A stretch of 64,000 nucleotides of DNA from Apostichopus japonicus (Eukaryota; Echinodermata; Holothuroidea; Aspidochirotida; Stichopodidae). Shown here one piece after another: positions 22,301 to 31,700 of this stretch. The notes beneath the pieces were generated by a model. The model was not told where the DNA came from and made no database searches. It worked only from the letters and a program-made list of their open reading frames with translations. Position numbers and translations under genes: made by a program. Where the stretch lies: the NCBI RefSeq assembly GCF_037975245.1, contig NC_092575.1, positions 29,218,341-29,282,340 on the forward strand, in the 5' to 3' direction. How positions within the stretch are numbered: position 1 is the first letter of the stretch; the number at the start of each line of letters is the position of its first letter.

Positions 22301-23762
22301 TTTGTCTTGTGTCTTTCACTCTTTTGATGTTTTGTATCTTTTCATTTTGAGAGTACTCCTCATTTTGTCTTGTGTGTTTCATCCGTTTCATGTTTTGTAT
22401 CTTTTCCTTTTGAGAGTACTCCTCATTTTGTCTTGTGTCTTTCATCCGTTTGATGTTTTGTTTCTGTTCATTTTTAGAGTACTCCTCATTTTGTCTTGTG
22501 TCTTTCATCCGTTTGATGTTTTGTTTCTTTTCCTTTTGAGAGTACTCCTCATTTTGTCTTGTGTCTTTCATTCGTTTCCTGTTCTGTCCTTTTTCATTTT
22601 GAGAGTAGTCCGGTTGTTGTCTGATATCTTTCATTCGCTTGGTATTTCTTGTTCTTTCATTTTGAGTGTACACACAATCTGTCCTCTTGGCTTTCATTCT
22701 TTTTATATTCTTCTGAATTTGTTCTTGACAGTACATCTTGTTTTGTCTTCTAGTTCTTTGGTAAATAATGTCTTTTTTCCTTTCTTGTTCTCTGTATGCA
22801 CTGTTAGTTGCTCTAAGTTTTTGCATTCGTTTAGTACTGTTTGAACAGCTACTACTGGGAGGTAATTTAGTGATGTTCACTTTCTGTTTCTGTTCATCTT
22901 TATTTTGTTGCCACAAGTTTTGTCTGTTCAGTTCTTCTTGTACACGATCTCTTGTTGTTTTTGGTTGTGCAGATTCAAGGTTCTCTGCTACAAGACAGAG
23001 ATCGGTATTATTGAGTCCATACACAACATCAAAGTGATTTCTATTTGTGTTTTGTATGTAAATTGCACGTTTATTTGTATCTAATCTTTCTGAGAGACTA
23101 CCACATGCTGGGAATCGTAGCCATTTCCATTCACTACCAGATACAGCATATGTATAAATGTCAGTTTGTAAAAGTTTTGCAGCAGTCATTATTTCCACTT
23201 CAGTAGCCCACACTGAATCATCTGACATATGGGATGTTTGAATATAATCCTGAACAGATTTACTAGTAGATGGTAGGTCACATTCCAGAAGAGATTGCAC
23301 TATCAAGTGTCTTAGGATATGATGATTATTTTCAGACTTTGTTATTATAAATGACAAAGATCTAAAGAAACAATTCCCATCACCTACTATTCTCCAAATA
23401 TTACATGGTCTTGCAGTATTAGTATACAATATTGGATTGCAAACATTTGGGAAATTTGGATAAGAACTGGTATGAATTTGTTCGTTTTTGTCTGTTATTA
23501 ACTGCTTTAATATAGCAATCTTTCCATCACGCCATAAGTCATCTGGAGGGAAGAAAGTAAACGTGTCATGAGTGTGTATACTTTGCAAGTTAATATCAGT
23601 AATGTTCGATTGACCAACTGAATGTTGCTCTATTGCTTTTTCAGAGAGAGTTTCCTTAGCATATGTTTGTGCCTGGCATGTTTGGTTTGAAGTTATATTT
23701 TGCTTTGATTCTCTTCTTGTCTTGTTTCGCTGTCTGTAACTCAATTTTTTTGTTTGTGGCAT
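16398..23762 (-). CDS. Helentron RepHel polyprotein (OTU - HUH Rep - Pif1 helicase - AP-type endonuclease)
   Basis: A single uninterrupted 2454-residue frame. In order: basic N-terminus; OTU cysteine protease with GDGNCFFR (about residue 129) and its His in RNHFDVV (about 244); about twelve 21-residue charged repeats (about 375-630); a Cys-rich zinc-binding region (CCCCEQ about 717, CSTCKEY about 757); HUH replication initiator with GSPHIHMLVW (about 1217) and paired tyrosines in YIVSYISK (about 1396); SF1/Pif1-like helicase with GGAGVGKS Walker A (about 1769), FIDEISMV (about 1861) and a VALSR motif; and a C-terminal exonuclease-endonuclease-phosphatase domain with HQNVRS (about 2234), IGDFNVD (about 2374) and YYSDHKA (about 2437). 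OTU plus C-terminal endonuclease marks the Helentron (Helitron2) branch of rolling-circle transposons. Rep nicks and joins DNA through tyrosine; the helicase unwinds. All key residues I can check are present and no stop interrupts it, so it may be functional. The frame starts at an ATG reading MPQTKKLSYR. Confidence 0.93.
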   Translation of the reverse strand: MPQTKKLSYRQRNKTRRESKQNITSNQTCQAQTYAKETLSEKAIEQHSVGQSNITDINLQSIHTHDTFTFFPPDDLWRDGKIAILKQLITDKNEQIHTSSYPNFPNVCNPILYTNTARPCNIWRIVGDGNCFFRSLSFIITKSENNHHILRHLIVQSLLECDLPSTSKSVQDYIQTSHMSDDSVWATEVEIMTAAKLLQTDIYTYAVSGSEWKWLRFPACGSLSERLDTNKRAIYIQNTNRNHFDVVYGLNNTDLCLVAENLESAQPKTTRDRVQEELNRQNLWQQNKDEQKQKVNITKLPPSSSCSNSTKRMQKLRATNSAYREQERKKDIIYQRTRRQNKMYCQEQIQKNIKRMKAKRTDCVYTQNERTRNTKRMKDIRQQPDYSQNEKGQNRKRMKDTRQNEEYSQKEKKQNIKRMKDTRQNEEYSKNEQKQNIKRMKDTRQNEEYSQKEKIQNMKRMKHTRQNEEYSQNEKIQNIKRVKDTRQNEEYSQNEREKNIKRVKDTRQNEEYSQNEREKNIKRVKDKRQNEEYSQNEREKNIKRVKDKRQNEEYSQNERKKNIKRVKDKRQNEEYSQNEREKNIKRVKDKRQNEEYSQNEREKNIKRVKDKRQNEEYSQNERKKNIKRMKDKRQKLEYIQIEQIQNIKRMNTIRKNDTYSVPEKQKNQERMAQARTDPQFAGNEIKSKYNKRTSCNTSSIQQLQEGFLNSISVGPEYVCCCCEQLWYKESVTSFVTKTAKSTFSIALHNPSINNKLWICSTCKEYINSDKIPPLSLNNNMKFVTIPKELQLHSLEEKLVALRIPFMQIRELPRGRQLNLKGNVVNVAADVSSTCRLLPRRLNESMTIPVKFKRKLSYKHSVQSENVRPNKVIDAAKWLVANSQLYKDERVSIDQNWNETIQQMDDDWHEFIEPPEKQSDKNENADLPVGATPSIQTNNEDNPDSDDDWTEAQNDDMQLTGTLDTMLTPEFQEQSQLAYCVAPGEGNRPMGLFQDSLSEILAFPTLFGGQPRSDNKVKVHYSTICKWELRHKDRRFAKSVQNIFYKTRKLQINQIQQKVTLSMRKKKTQGKKLTAQHFKTNESIKQILTLDEGFRVFRTLRGSPPYWERSKKELFAMIRQLGIPTWFLSFSAAETRWLHLLKILGRTIKNKHFTDEELLNMNWNEKSDLIQSDPVTCARHFDYMFRRFLNNFLYSSYHPIGEIIDHFYRVEFQQRGSPHIHMLVWVKDAPLYGNAAPTEVASFVDQYVTCNIPDTVNQTVNLQSHSHAKTCRKKRQGVCRFGFPIPPMPKTMILTPLEDKSNDKTTELYKCIKAYLDDLKLAEDITDTFEDMLTKLGSTERDYILAIRSSITSDKIFLKRSPSEVRINGYNKVLLETWRANMDIQYVLDPYACAMYIVSYISKGQRGMSNLMQRATTEAREGNMDIKQQVRHIGNKFLNHVEMSAQEAVYLVLQMSLRKASRQFVFINTSPLEDRTILIKPLEYIQQLPDYSTDIECMGLIRKYAARPKALQHYCLADFAAWFDITSDNKSNESTNNDYELDENDDDPSIKLNKDSIAQDYESHDNADGHDMQDTGEVKCYTVGALNFRKRNKAKIIRYVRFNKENDAEKYYREQLMLFFPWRSENNIIESCDTYQERYLQVESEIKDKEAEYNHSGDIIDQAIDDIENEDPEMYDEIAPNTEHTEKAHRDEKDKQQEKIPSNESPELYDIGQDIGIAVNSANIEELQKPRLPDSEYRTLVRSLNKKQKDFFYYVLHWCKTKQEPLYTFLTGGAGVGKSQVLKALYNALLKYYSSQPGSDPDDTHILLMAPTGKAAYGIEGSTIHSALLIPASQGFHYKALTSDKLNSLRVKFRNLKIIFIDEISMVGNGMFTYIDKRLQQIMGSKKIFGGVSIIAVGDLFQLKPVFDGWIFNDLTHDYGPLASNLWRDHFMAFELTEIMRQKDDQSFAQLLNRLRENRQTDDDLKLLNTRQFTVDNVPSNVTHVYQTNLRVNAHNDEVFSKLDTLKLTIRSQDIVVGDVPNTVKQKILTCIPNNPQKTMGLFTELSLGIDQRVDLCLNVSVEDGMINGATGIIKYIENVHDQNIHTIWVQFDDITVGKACRHSKRELYHSKLASTWTPISRSSRQFRIGRNKNAEVMRKQFPLRPATAKTVHRCQGDTMKEIVVDMSGARTQCHIHYVALSRVTSINGLYILELNPEKINVDRNVVKEVENLRSIRSLKICSHAFESTDNTTIIHQNVRSLKRHISDIIHDSTITSADILLFTECHISEAIPNDELFIEGFTLFKNIPSHAPVSNSPYGTVIYTKNNIKTLTEHALNTNNIEISLTTKDTCAGTIQIALIYRSKMVPMQQFHDALSNFLSHIDHSQQTLIIGDFNVDVLQNTPEKNSLLSLFTRTFKYQQIILTPTTDYNSCLDHIYTNIPTSKTIGSGVLESYYSDHKATWISLQNCHENTTS
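21880..22625 (-). repeat. 63-bp coding tandem repeat inside the Helentron protein
   Basis: About twelve in-frame copies of a 63-bp unit encode 21 residues of the form KRxKDxRQNEEYSQNExxKNI, lysine/arginine/glutamate-rich and probably helical. Central copies are nearly identical at the DNA level, pointing to recent expansion; outer copies are more diverged. The repeat leaves a long open frame on the opposite strand, which I regard as a shadow. Confidence 0.9.
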
Positions 23763-24427
23763 GACAGAATATTGTGGACAATCTCCTTTCCGACAACAGT
23801 TTCTGTGGGATAGTAGTGTGTATATAGAGAGTGATTGACTGTAAATGCTGTTGTGGATTTTGGATATCTATCACAAGCATTTGATCAGAATGTGTGTTAT
23901 TTTTTCTGGAATGGTTTTCTTTGCAATGCTTGGAATTGAAGTACTTTTTGTATCTCTGTGAAGGTCTTGTTAATATTGTTTAGTTCTTTTTGTGTGCTTA
24001 AAATTGATTTATGTCAAAGTATTTGTTGAGTCGCCTAGAAATGATTTCAAGAAGTGATAAGGATTTCTTAAAGTGGGTTTTAATTACTGTCAAGTAGTAT
24101 GTGGTTTTCTATCAGAACTGTTTAAGAATACCTTTGATATATATGTTTGAAATTTTCCTTTTATTTTTATTATTATTTGCACTATACTTCGTTCTGATTG
24201 TCAGTAATTTTGAGCAGTTTTCCGGGTTTTTATTTGAAGTATTTTCAGTGCTTTACATATGCTTTGCTAGTAATTTGTAGCAGTTCTTTTGCTTTATTAG
24301 TACTTTTGATATTTTTAGCTTTTTTCAGTGCTTGTCAGCAATTTTTAGACATCAAGTTTGGATAATATTTGGCCTGATAAACTGCTGGTTTGATTGACCA
24401 AGTAAATTGTATAGTTATCTTAACATA
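23763..24427. other. 5' flank of the Helentron gene
   Basis: T-rich on the plus strand, with no coding signal. It lies immediately upstream of the minus-strand Helentron start and is probably the element's 5' non-coding region and promoter. No clear terminus of the element is visible. Confidence 0.4.
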
Positions 24428-24860
24428 AAGTGATAGCTAATAATTATCAACTTTAAACCAGTGCTGTAAGCCCTGGGATGGCTTTATAGTTATCAACTTT
24501 AAACCAGTACTGTAAGCCCTGGGATGGCTTTATAGTTATCAACTTTAAACCAGTACTGTAAGCCCTGGGATGGCTTTATAGTTATCAACTTTAAACCAGT
24601 ACTGTAAGCCCTGGGATGGCTTTATAGTTATCAACTTTAAACCAGTACTGTAAGCCCTGGGATGGCTTTATAGTTATCGACTTTGAACCAGTATTGTAAG
24701 CCCTGGGATGGCTTAATAAACATCAACTTTGAACCAGTATTGTAAGCCCTGGGATGACTTAATGAAAATCAAGTTTGAACCAGTATTGTAAGCCCTGGGA
24801 TGACTTAATGAAAATTAAGTTTGAACCAGTATTGTAAGCCCTGGGATGGCTTTTAATAAG
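24428..24860. repeat. 46-bp minisatellite upstream of the Helentron
   Basis: About nine copies of a 46-bp unit containing CCAGTACTGTAAGCCCTGGG (for example successive GCTTTATAG at 24481 and 24527). Five copies are almost identical; those towards 24860 diverge (AATGAAAATCAAGTTTGAACC). It sits about 700 bp 5' of the Helentron start codon and is plausibly part of the element. Confidence 0.9.
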
Positions 24861-24867
24861 ATGGAAC

Positions 24868-25710
24868 TTACACAGAACTTCAAGCCCTTGGGTGTTGAAC
24901 TGGTATAGCTCACCTGCAAAATAAAAATACAGAAAAACAAACATGTTCTCAAGAAAAAAATGACTGTGTCTAGCTTTAAGATCAGCCTACATGGGGTAGC
25001 TTACACTTATTGTCGCTCACCCCTACTTTTTCGCACAGCATAGAAAGTGGTGACTTCTGCCTTTCAAACATGTAAACAGAAAACACTGAGAAAAATTAGG
25101 CCTAATATTAATGTAATGTATTTCTCCATATCTCATTAACAGACTTCAGCATACTACTGTTGGTATAAGTTACGCCTATTCCAGCCTGATTAATGTGTGG
25201 GTTATCTAACTTTAAAGTTAAGCCTATCCTAGACTACATAAATTACCCATGGGCCTAGCCAATTCTGTTCGAGTTAAGAGTGGTCTTGATAAAAATCTAA
25301 CTAGGTGACAGTTATTTTCGTAAACCACGCCTGGTAATTTCTCTTACATACCATCCAACCTGAAGATTTTATTTGGCACTGAATCTCGAAAATTGCAAAA
25401 TACCAAGGAAACCTTAAACAACAGAAGGAAAGATATGTATACCTTGATTTGGAACAATATCGTTGACTCTGAAACTAGAACTTGAAGCTCTTGGGTGTTG
25501 AACTACTGTAATATAGCTCACCTGCAAAATACAAATAAAGGAAAATAAACATTATCTCAGAAAAAAATGGCTGAGTCTGGCTTTGGGGCCAGCCAACATG
25601 GGGTAGCTTACACTTATTTTTCTGATTTTCTCCCACCTTTACTTTCCGCATACTGCTTAGATAATGGTGACTTTCTGGCTTCAAAACATGTAAACAAACA
25701 ACACTATTCT
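24868..25710. repeat. Two diverged direct copies of a ~230-bp sequence
   Basis: About 24868-25095 and 25475-25705 share 'agctcacctgcaaaata', 'catggggtagcttacacttat' and 'aaacatgtaaaca' in the same order. The copies are separated by about 380 bases with no recognisable content. They are probably remnants of an old duplicated element; family unknown. Confidence 0.7.
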
Positions 25711-25739
25711 TGGACCGTTTCGATATTATTTTCATTAAT

Positions 25740-26920
25740 GTAAATGACTGTACGTGCGGAAATTGATGAGAGGAAAGTACCAGGGGCGGAGCACAACTAA
25801 AACCTTCTTAAGACTAACAAGAGTAAGACATAGGCTAAGCCTAGATTCAATGAAGTGAACTTGAATTTTACAAACCTAGTAAAGTACTATGGCTTTTCCA
25901 AGGTCATTTGATTTCTCATCCACCTGGCTGCTAACATTAGTCAAATAACAAAACAAAAGGCCAAGGCTATTAATAAATACATTTCCTTCCCTGAATATGA
26001 ATTCTCCTAGTTCTAGGCCTAATCCTGAAAACGTATTCAATATGTTTCTATACCCAACATTGCTGGTTGTTTACCCCAAAATTAACATTTCTATTACTAT
26101 TTTTTTACTATGGTTGGATTCCCCATTAAATTTTGGTCCTCAATCAACTACAACAAAATTTGTAAAGGACTTTTCTGAAATGTTTGGCTGAACTGAAAGT
26201 CTGACAGTGGTACTGATCAAGTATAATTATATAGATTTACATGTTTTCAAAAATTGAAGTAAAGCAATGATCAAATGTGAAAGTAACATATTAGGTGGGA
26301 TATACAGTACCTTACAAATTTAAGATACAACAAAGGCCAGGTGTAGGTTGTTAATACTACTTTGATCGATATAAAGAGGCTACAACAACTTGGACAAGTA
26401 CAACTAGCCTAGCAATACTAATAAATTTGTAATAAACTGAAGAAAGTAGATCACCTTTTTCTTTGGTGAGATGGGGGTTAGATTGAAGGGTCAAGGTGTA
26501 CATGCATACGTTAACTGATCATACTCGTTTATACGTAAGTATATTTAACCAATAGCTGTTTTTTTAAAGTACCATAGAGCCAGTTTTTTAAAGTTTCATA
26601 GGCTTCATATATGTAGACCACAGCGTGACTGTGGAGACAGTAATAATATAGTACAGTAGCCTATACAGTACTCAGTACTACTAGCCATTACTTTTAAATG
26701 AATAGTAGTGCTACTATAGTCTATACCTATGGTAACCTAGCAAACTGCTCATTGTTTAAATTATAAACAGTAAAATCTTACAAAATGTTACACAATGTGA
26801 CATGCTATACTAGTACTAGCCTATACATACTTGTATTTATTTTTGGTGGGAATGGTGAGAGTCTGCAAGCAAGAAACTGATCCTAGTGTAACCCTCTTTT
26901 GCTGTCATTAGCTATAAACT
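25740..26920. other. Unassigned sequence
   Basis: A+T-rich with scattered CTAGTACT-type motifs. No gene or clear repeat was seen. Confidence 0.3.
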
Positions 26921-26924
26921 ATAA

Positions 26925-27875
26925 AAGAGGAAGAAAGAATCCTTGATTAAGAAATCAGTCCAACATGTGTTTTAGCAAGTCACAAGTGTTTATTACTCAT
27001 ATCATCTTCAATGATACATCTTTACAATCCTATCTCATTCGATTTCTGATAATAATCATCTTTACTACCTTCCCATTAACAGATCTTTCAGCAAACTCTT
27101 TACACTTTCTATCATAACCCTCATTTCCTCTAACTATGCTTCCTCATCTTAACCATCATCTCATTGTCACAATAACAAATACTATTTAAACCCTCACACA
27201 CACACACAAACTCACACACACACCTGCAGATATGCAACTCTGAATTAACCTTTACTTCCATCACCTTCCTCCTTTCCATTTCCACTAACCCTCAAATACC
27301 TGTTGAGCACACTGTAAACTTAACTAACTTTTATATATATACCCAATGCATTAAACACATGAATCAGAGACATATTATCCTTTCCCCTGTTTCGTGCTCA
27401 AAATAGAAAGTACCATCATCTCACTTGGTACCATGGAAACATGTAAATTACTTTTAAATAACCAATCACATGTGTGAACAGATACATAACCCTTGAATAA
27501 TGGATCAGTCTAACTTAATGACATATGCCAATGACATGGAGGTACAGACAATACACCTCATATGCTCCCTGTGGTGGACCACAGCTTGCCTCCTGGAGTA
27601 GCATATATGTGCTAGCTCTACACTGCCTATATAATAACACTGTACAGGTTAAAGGTCCTTAGGGTATGGCAATAACTAGTCATAGAAATACTGAGATTTC
27701 TGGTAAAATCTGACCATTTTGATTATACATAAGAATTACAATGGTATCTAGGGTATCTTACCTAACTAGTGTCATACAAATAATATGCAAACAACTCACC
27801 TATTAAGTAAAAGAGGAAGAAAGAATCCTTGATTAAGAAATCAGTCTAACATGTGTTTTAGCAAGTCACAAGTGT
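26925..27875. repeat. Pair of ~70-bp direct repeats bracketing ~0.8 kb
   Basis: GAGGAAGAAAGAATCCTTGA and the next about 50 bases occur at about 26925-26990 and again at about 27808-27875 with a single visible difference (cagtcCaac / cagtcTaac). The interval has short CA runs (27198-27225) and no coding frame. It could be a local duplication or the ends of an unrecognised non-autonomous element. The repeats are too short for LTRs and do not follow TG...CA. Confidence 0.65.
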
Positions 27876-27879
27876 TGGC

Positions 27880-28390
27880 CTCCTTCCTGCTGGGTTCTTC
27901 CATTTCGGATAGGTAAACAAAATTACATATAACTACAAAAATTAAATAGGGGGGGGGGGGCAGCTTTCCCAAGCTCCACACTAGCAATCACAAAATTAGT
28001 CTGTACTTACTATCTATTTACAATGAGTATCCAGTATTACATTACCAAAGAAAATAAAGTACGTACTTATTTGAAAATAATTAAAAGTTAGATACCTTTA
28101 ATACTGTAGCCAAGACTGTCTTCTAGTAATAGTAGTGTTGCAATACAAATCTTCTTCAAACTATAAAGCAAAGTCGCTGTAAGTCATCAAAGCTGATTGC
28201 AATATGTTTCGATCGATCCAGATAGAGTGAAAGAATGGTTTTGAATGCTGCAGGCCTGAAATGCTGTTAATTATCTGATTCTGAACTCCGTGTCAAGATG
28301 GAGAAATATCCTCTGTACCATTACGCTCATGCATGCATTCTATCAGTCATCACTGCTGACAATAATCTGAAGTGAAGACTGCTGCTTGAC
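27880..28390. other. Unassigned sequence with a G14 homopolymer
   Basis: Contains a run of G near 27947-27960 followed by 'cagctttccc'. No gene or recognised element. Confidence 0.35.
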
Positions 28391-28397
28391 CTCTCCA

Positions 28398-28690
28398 TGA
28401 CAAAAGTTAGCAAATTGTGCAAAAGCTAAGCTCAATGTTTGGATAAAGCATGAAGTATCTCACCAGTGGTGGTATCAGCCTAAGTAAGCAGGGAGGGGGA
28501 GAGATAACATAGATTATTGGGTGTGTAAATATCTATTTACCTCACAATGACAAAAGTTGGCAAATTGTCCAAAAGCTGAGGTAAGGTTTGGATAAAGCAT
28601 GGAGTATCACACCATTGGTGACACCAGACTAAGTAAACCGGGATCGGGGAGGGGGGACGGGGGTAACCTGGAGGCAACATAGATTCTTGA
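28398..28690. repeat. Tandem duplication of a ~150-bp unit
   Basis: Two copies (from about 28398 and about 28545) share 'atgacaaaagtt(a/g)gcaaattgt(g/c)caaaagct', 'ttggataaagcatg(a/g)agtatc' and a G-rich patch. They are clearly diverged and non-coding. Confidence 0.75.
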
Positions 28691-28737
28691 GGGTGTCAAA
28701 ATGTATCAATTGGACAACTTTTACATATCTAACCTCT

Positions 28738-31700
28738 GAAAATATTGCAATTTTAACCTGATTAGAGAAGTAGGGTCACCCAGATGCGAGTCGACAATTG
28801 GATTACATTGAAGCAACTCCCAACCCTAATGGACAATTTGTTCTCAAGTTGTCGCAAAAATACTAGTTTTTTATCATTAATTGACCTTGGTGACCTTGTA
28901 TCACATGACCGTTATGTTTGAAAATATTCCCCTATACCATTTGCAACTACTCCAAAAATATCAACCTTGTCACACCTTGGAACAGGGAGTTATTGCATTA
29001 AATGTCTGAAAATTAACTTTGACCTCATATAACTTCGCACACGAAGGTCAAATGGGGGTCAACCTATTGACATTTATGATCAGAAGTTACCTTTAACATC
29101 TGAAAATAGCATCGAAACTGTAAAAAATTCACAAAACACGAAAAGGTCACCAGAGGTCAAATTGAGGTCAAGGGTCACCCAGATGCGGGTGGACAATTGG
29201 ATTTCATTGAAGTAACTCCCAACTCTAATGGACAATTTGTTCTCAAGTTATCGCAAAAATACTAGTTTTTTATCATTAATTGACCTTTGGTGACCTTGTA
29301 TCACATAACCGTTAAGTTTGAAAATATTCCCCTATACCATTTGCAACTTGTCCAAAAAAATCAACCTTGTCACACCTTGGCACTGGGAGTTATTGCATTA
29401 AATGTCTGAAAATTAACTTTGACCTCAAATAACTTTGCACACGAAGGTCAAATGGGGGTCAACCCATTGACATTTATGATCAGAAGGTACCTTTAACATC
29501 TGAAAATAGCATCGAAACTGTAAAAATCCACAAAACACGATAAGGTCACCAGAGGTCAAATTGAGGTCAAGGGTCAGCCAGATGCGTGTCGACAATTGGA
29601 TTACATTGAAACAACTCCCAACCCTAACCGACAATTTGTTCTCAAGTTGTCACAAAAATACTAGTTTTTTATCATTAATTGACCTTTGGTGACCTTGTAT
29701 CACATGACCGTTAAATTTGAAAATATTCTCCTATACCATTTGCAACTACTCCAAAAATATCAACCTTGTCACACCTTGGAACTGGGTGTTATTGCATTAA
29801 ATGTCTGAAAATTAACTTTGACCTCATATAACTTCGCACACAAAGGTCACACAGGGGTCAACCTATTGACATTTATGATCAGAAGGTACCTTTAACATCT
29901 GAAAATAGCATCGAAACTGTAAAAATCCACAAAACACGATAAGGTCACCAGAGGTCAAATTGAGGTCAAGGGTCAGCCAGATGCGTGTGGACAATTGGAT
30001 TACATTGAAAAAACTTCCAACCCTAACCGACAATTTGTTCTCAAGTTGTCGCAAAAATACTACTTTTTATCATTAATTGACCTTTGGTGACCTTGTATCA
30101 CATGACCGTTAAGTTTGAAAATAATCCCCTATACCATTTGCAACTACTCCAAAAAAATCAACCTTGTCACACCTTGGCACTGGGAGTTATTGCATTAAAT
30201 GTCTGAAAATTAACTTTGACCTCAAATAACTTTGCACACGAAGGTCAAATGGGGGTCAACCCATTGACATTTATGATCAGAAGGTACCTTTAACATCTGA
30301 AAATAGCATCGAAACTGTAAAAATCCACAAAACACGATAAGGTCACCAGAGGTCAAATTGAGGTCAAGGGTCAGCCAGATGCGTGTCGACAATTGGATTA
30401 CATTGAAACAACTCCCAACCCTAACCGACAATTTGTTCTCAAGTTGTCGCAAAAATACTAGTTTTTTATCATTAATTGACCTTTGGTGACCTTGTATCAC
30501 ATGACCGTTAAATTTGAAAATATTCTCCTATACCATTTGCAACTACTCCAAAAATATCAACCTTGTCACACCTTGGAACTGGGTGTTATTGCATTAAATG
30601 TCTGAAAATTAACTTTGACCTCATATAACTTCGCACACAAAGGTCACACAGGGGTCAACCTATTGACATTTATGATCAGAAGGTACCTTTAACATCTGAA
30701 AATAGCATCGAAACTGTAAAAATCCACAAAACACGATAAGGTCACCAGAGGTCAAATTGAGGTCAAGGGTCAGCCAGATGCGTGTTGACAATTGGATTAC
30801 ATTGAAACAACTTCCAACCCTAACCGACAATTTGTTCTCAAGTTGTCGCAAAAATACTACTTTTTATCATTAATTGACCTTTGGTGACCTTGTATCACAT
30901 GACCGTTAAGTTTGAAAATAATCCCCTATACCATTTGCAACTACTCCAAAAATATCAACCTTGTCACACCTTGGAACTGGGAGTTATTGCATTAAATGTC
31001 TGAAAATTAACTTTGACCTCATATAACTTCGCACACGAAGGTCACACAGGGGTCAACCCATTGACATTTATGATCAGAAGGTACCTTTAACATCTGAAAA
31101 TAGCATCGAAACTGTAAAAAATCCACAAAACAGGAAAAGGTCACCAGAGGTCAAATTGAGGTCAAGGGTCACCCAGATGGGGGTCGACAATTGGATTACA
31201 TTGAAGCAACTCCCAACCCTAACGGACAATTTGTTCTCAAGTTATCGCAAAAAATACTAGTTTTCTATCATTAATTGACCTTTGGTGACCTCGGATCACA
31301 TGACCGTTAAGTTTGAAAATATTCCCCTATACCATTTGCAACTTGTCTCAAAATATCAACTGTGTAACACCTTGGCACTGGGAGTTATTACACTAAATGT
31401 CTGAAAATTAACTTTGACCTCATATAACTTAACATACAAAGGTCACCTTGGGTCAACTTATTGACATTTTTGATTGATGAGACCTAAATTAGAGCATCAA
31501 ACTATAAAAATTCAAACATTTTTTTCTTTGCCCATTTTCTAACCCCAAAATACTAGTTTTTTGACATTAATTGACCTTTGGTGACCTCGGATCACATGAC
31601 CGGTAAGTTTGAAAATATTCCCCTATACCATTTGCAACTTGTCCAGAAATATCAATCATGTCACACCTTGGACCTGGGAGTTGTTGCATTAAATGTCTGA

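Noticed and set aside
21744-22844. Open frame of 366 codons on the plus strand with hydrophobic repeats
   Set aside because: It is antisense to the 63-bp coding repeat of the Helentron, whose frame continues far on both sides; the period of 63 keeps the opposite strand open.
26925-27875. LTR retrotransposon bounded by the 70-bp direct repeats
   Set aside because: Repeats are too short, lack TG...CA ends, and the interior has no coding or primer-binding site.
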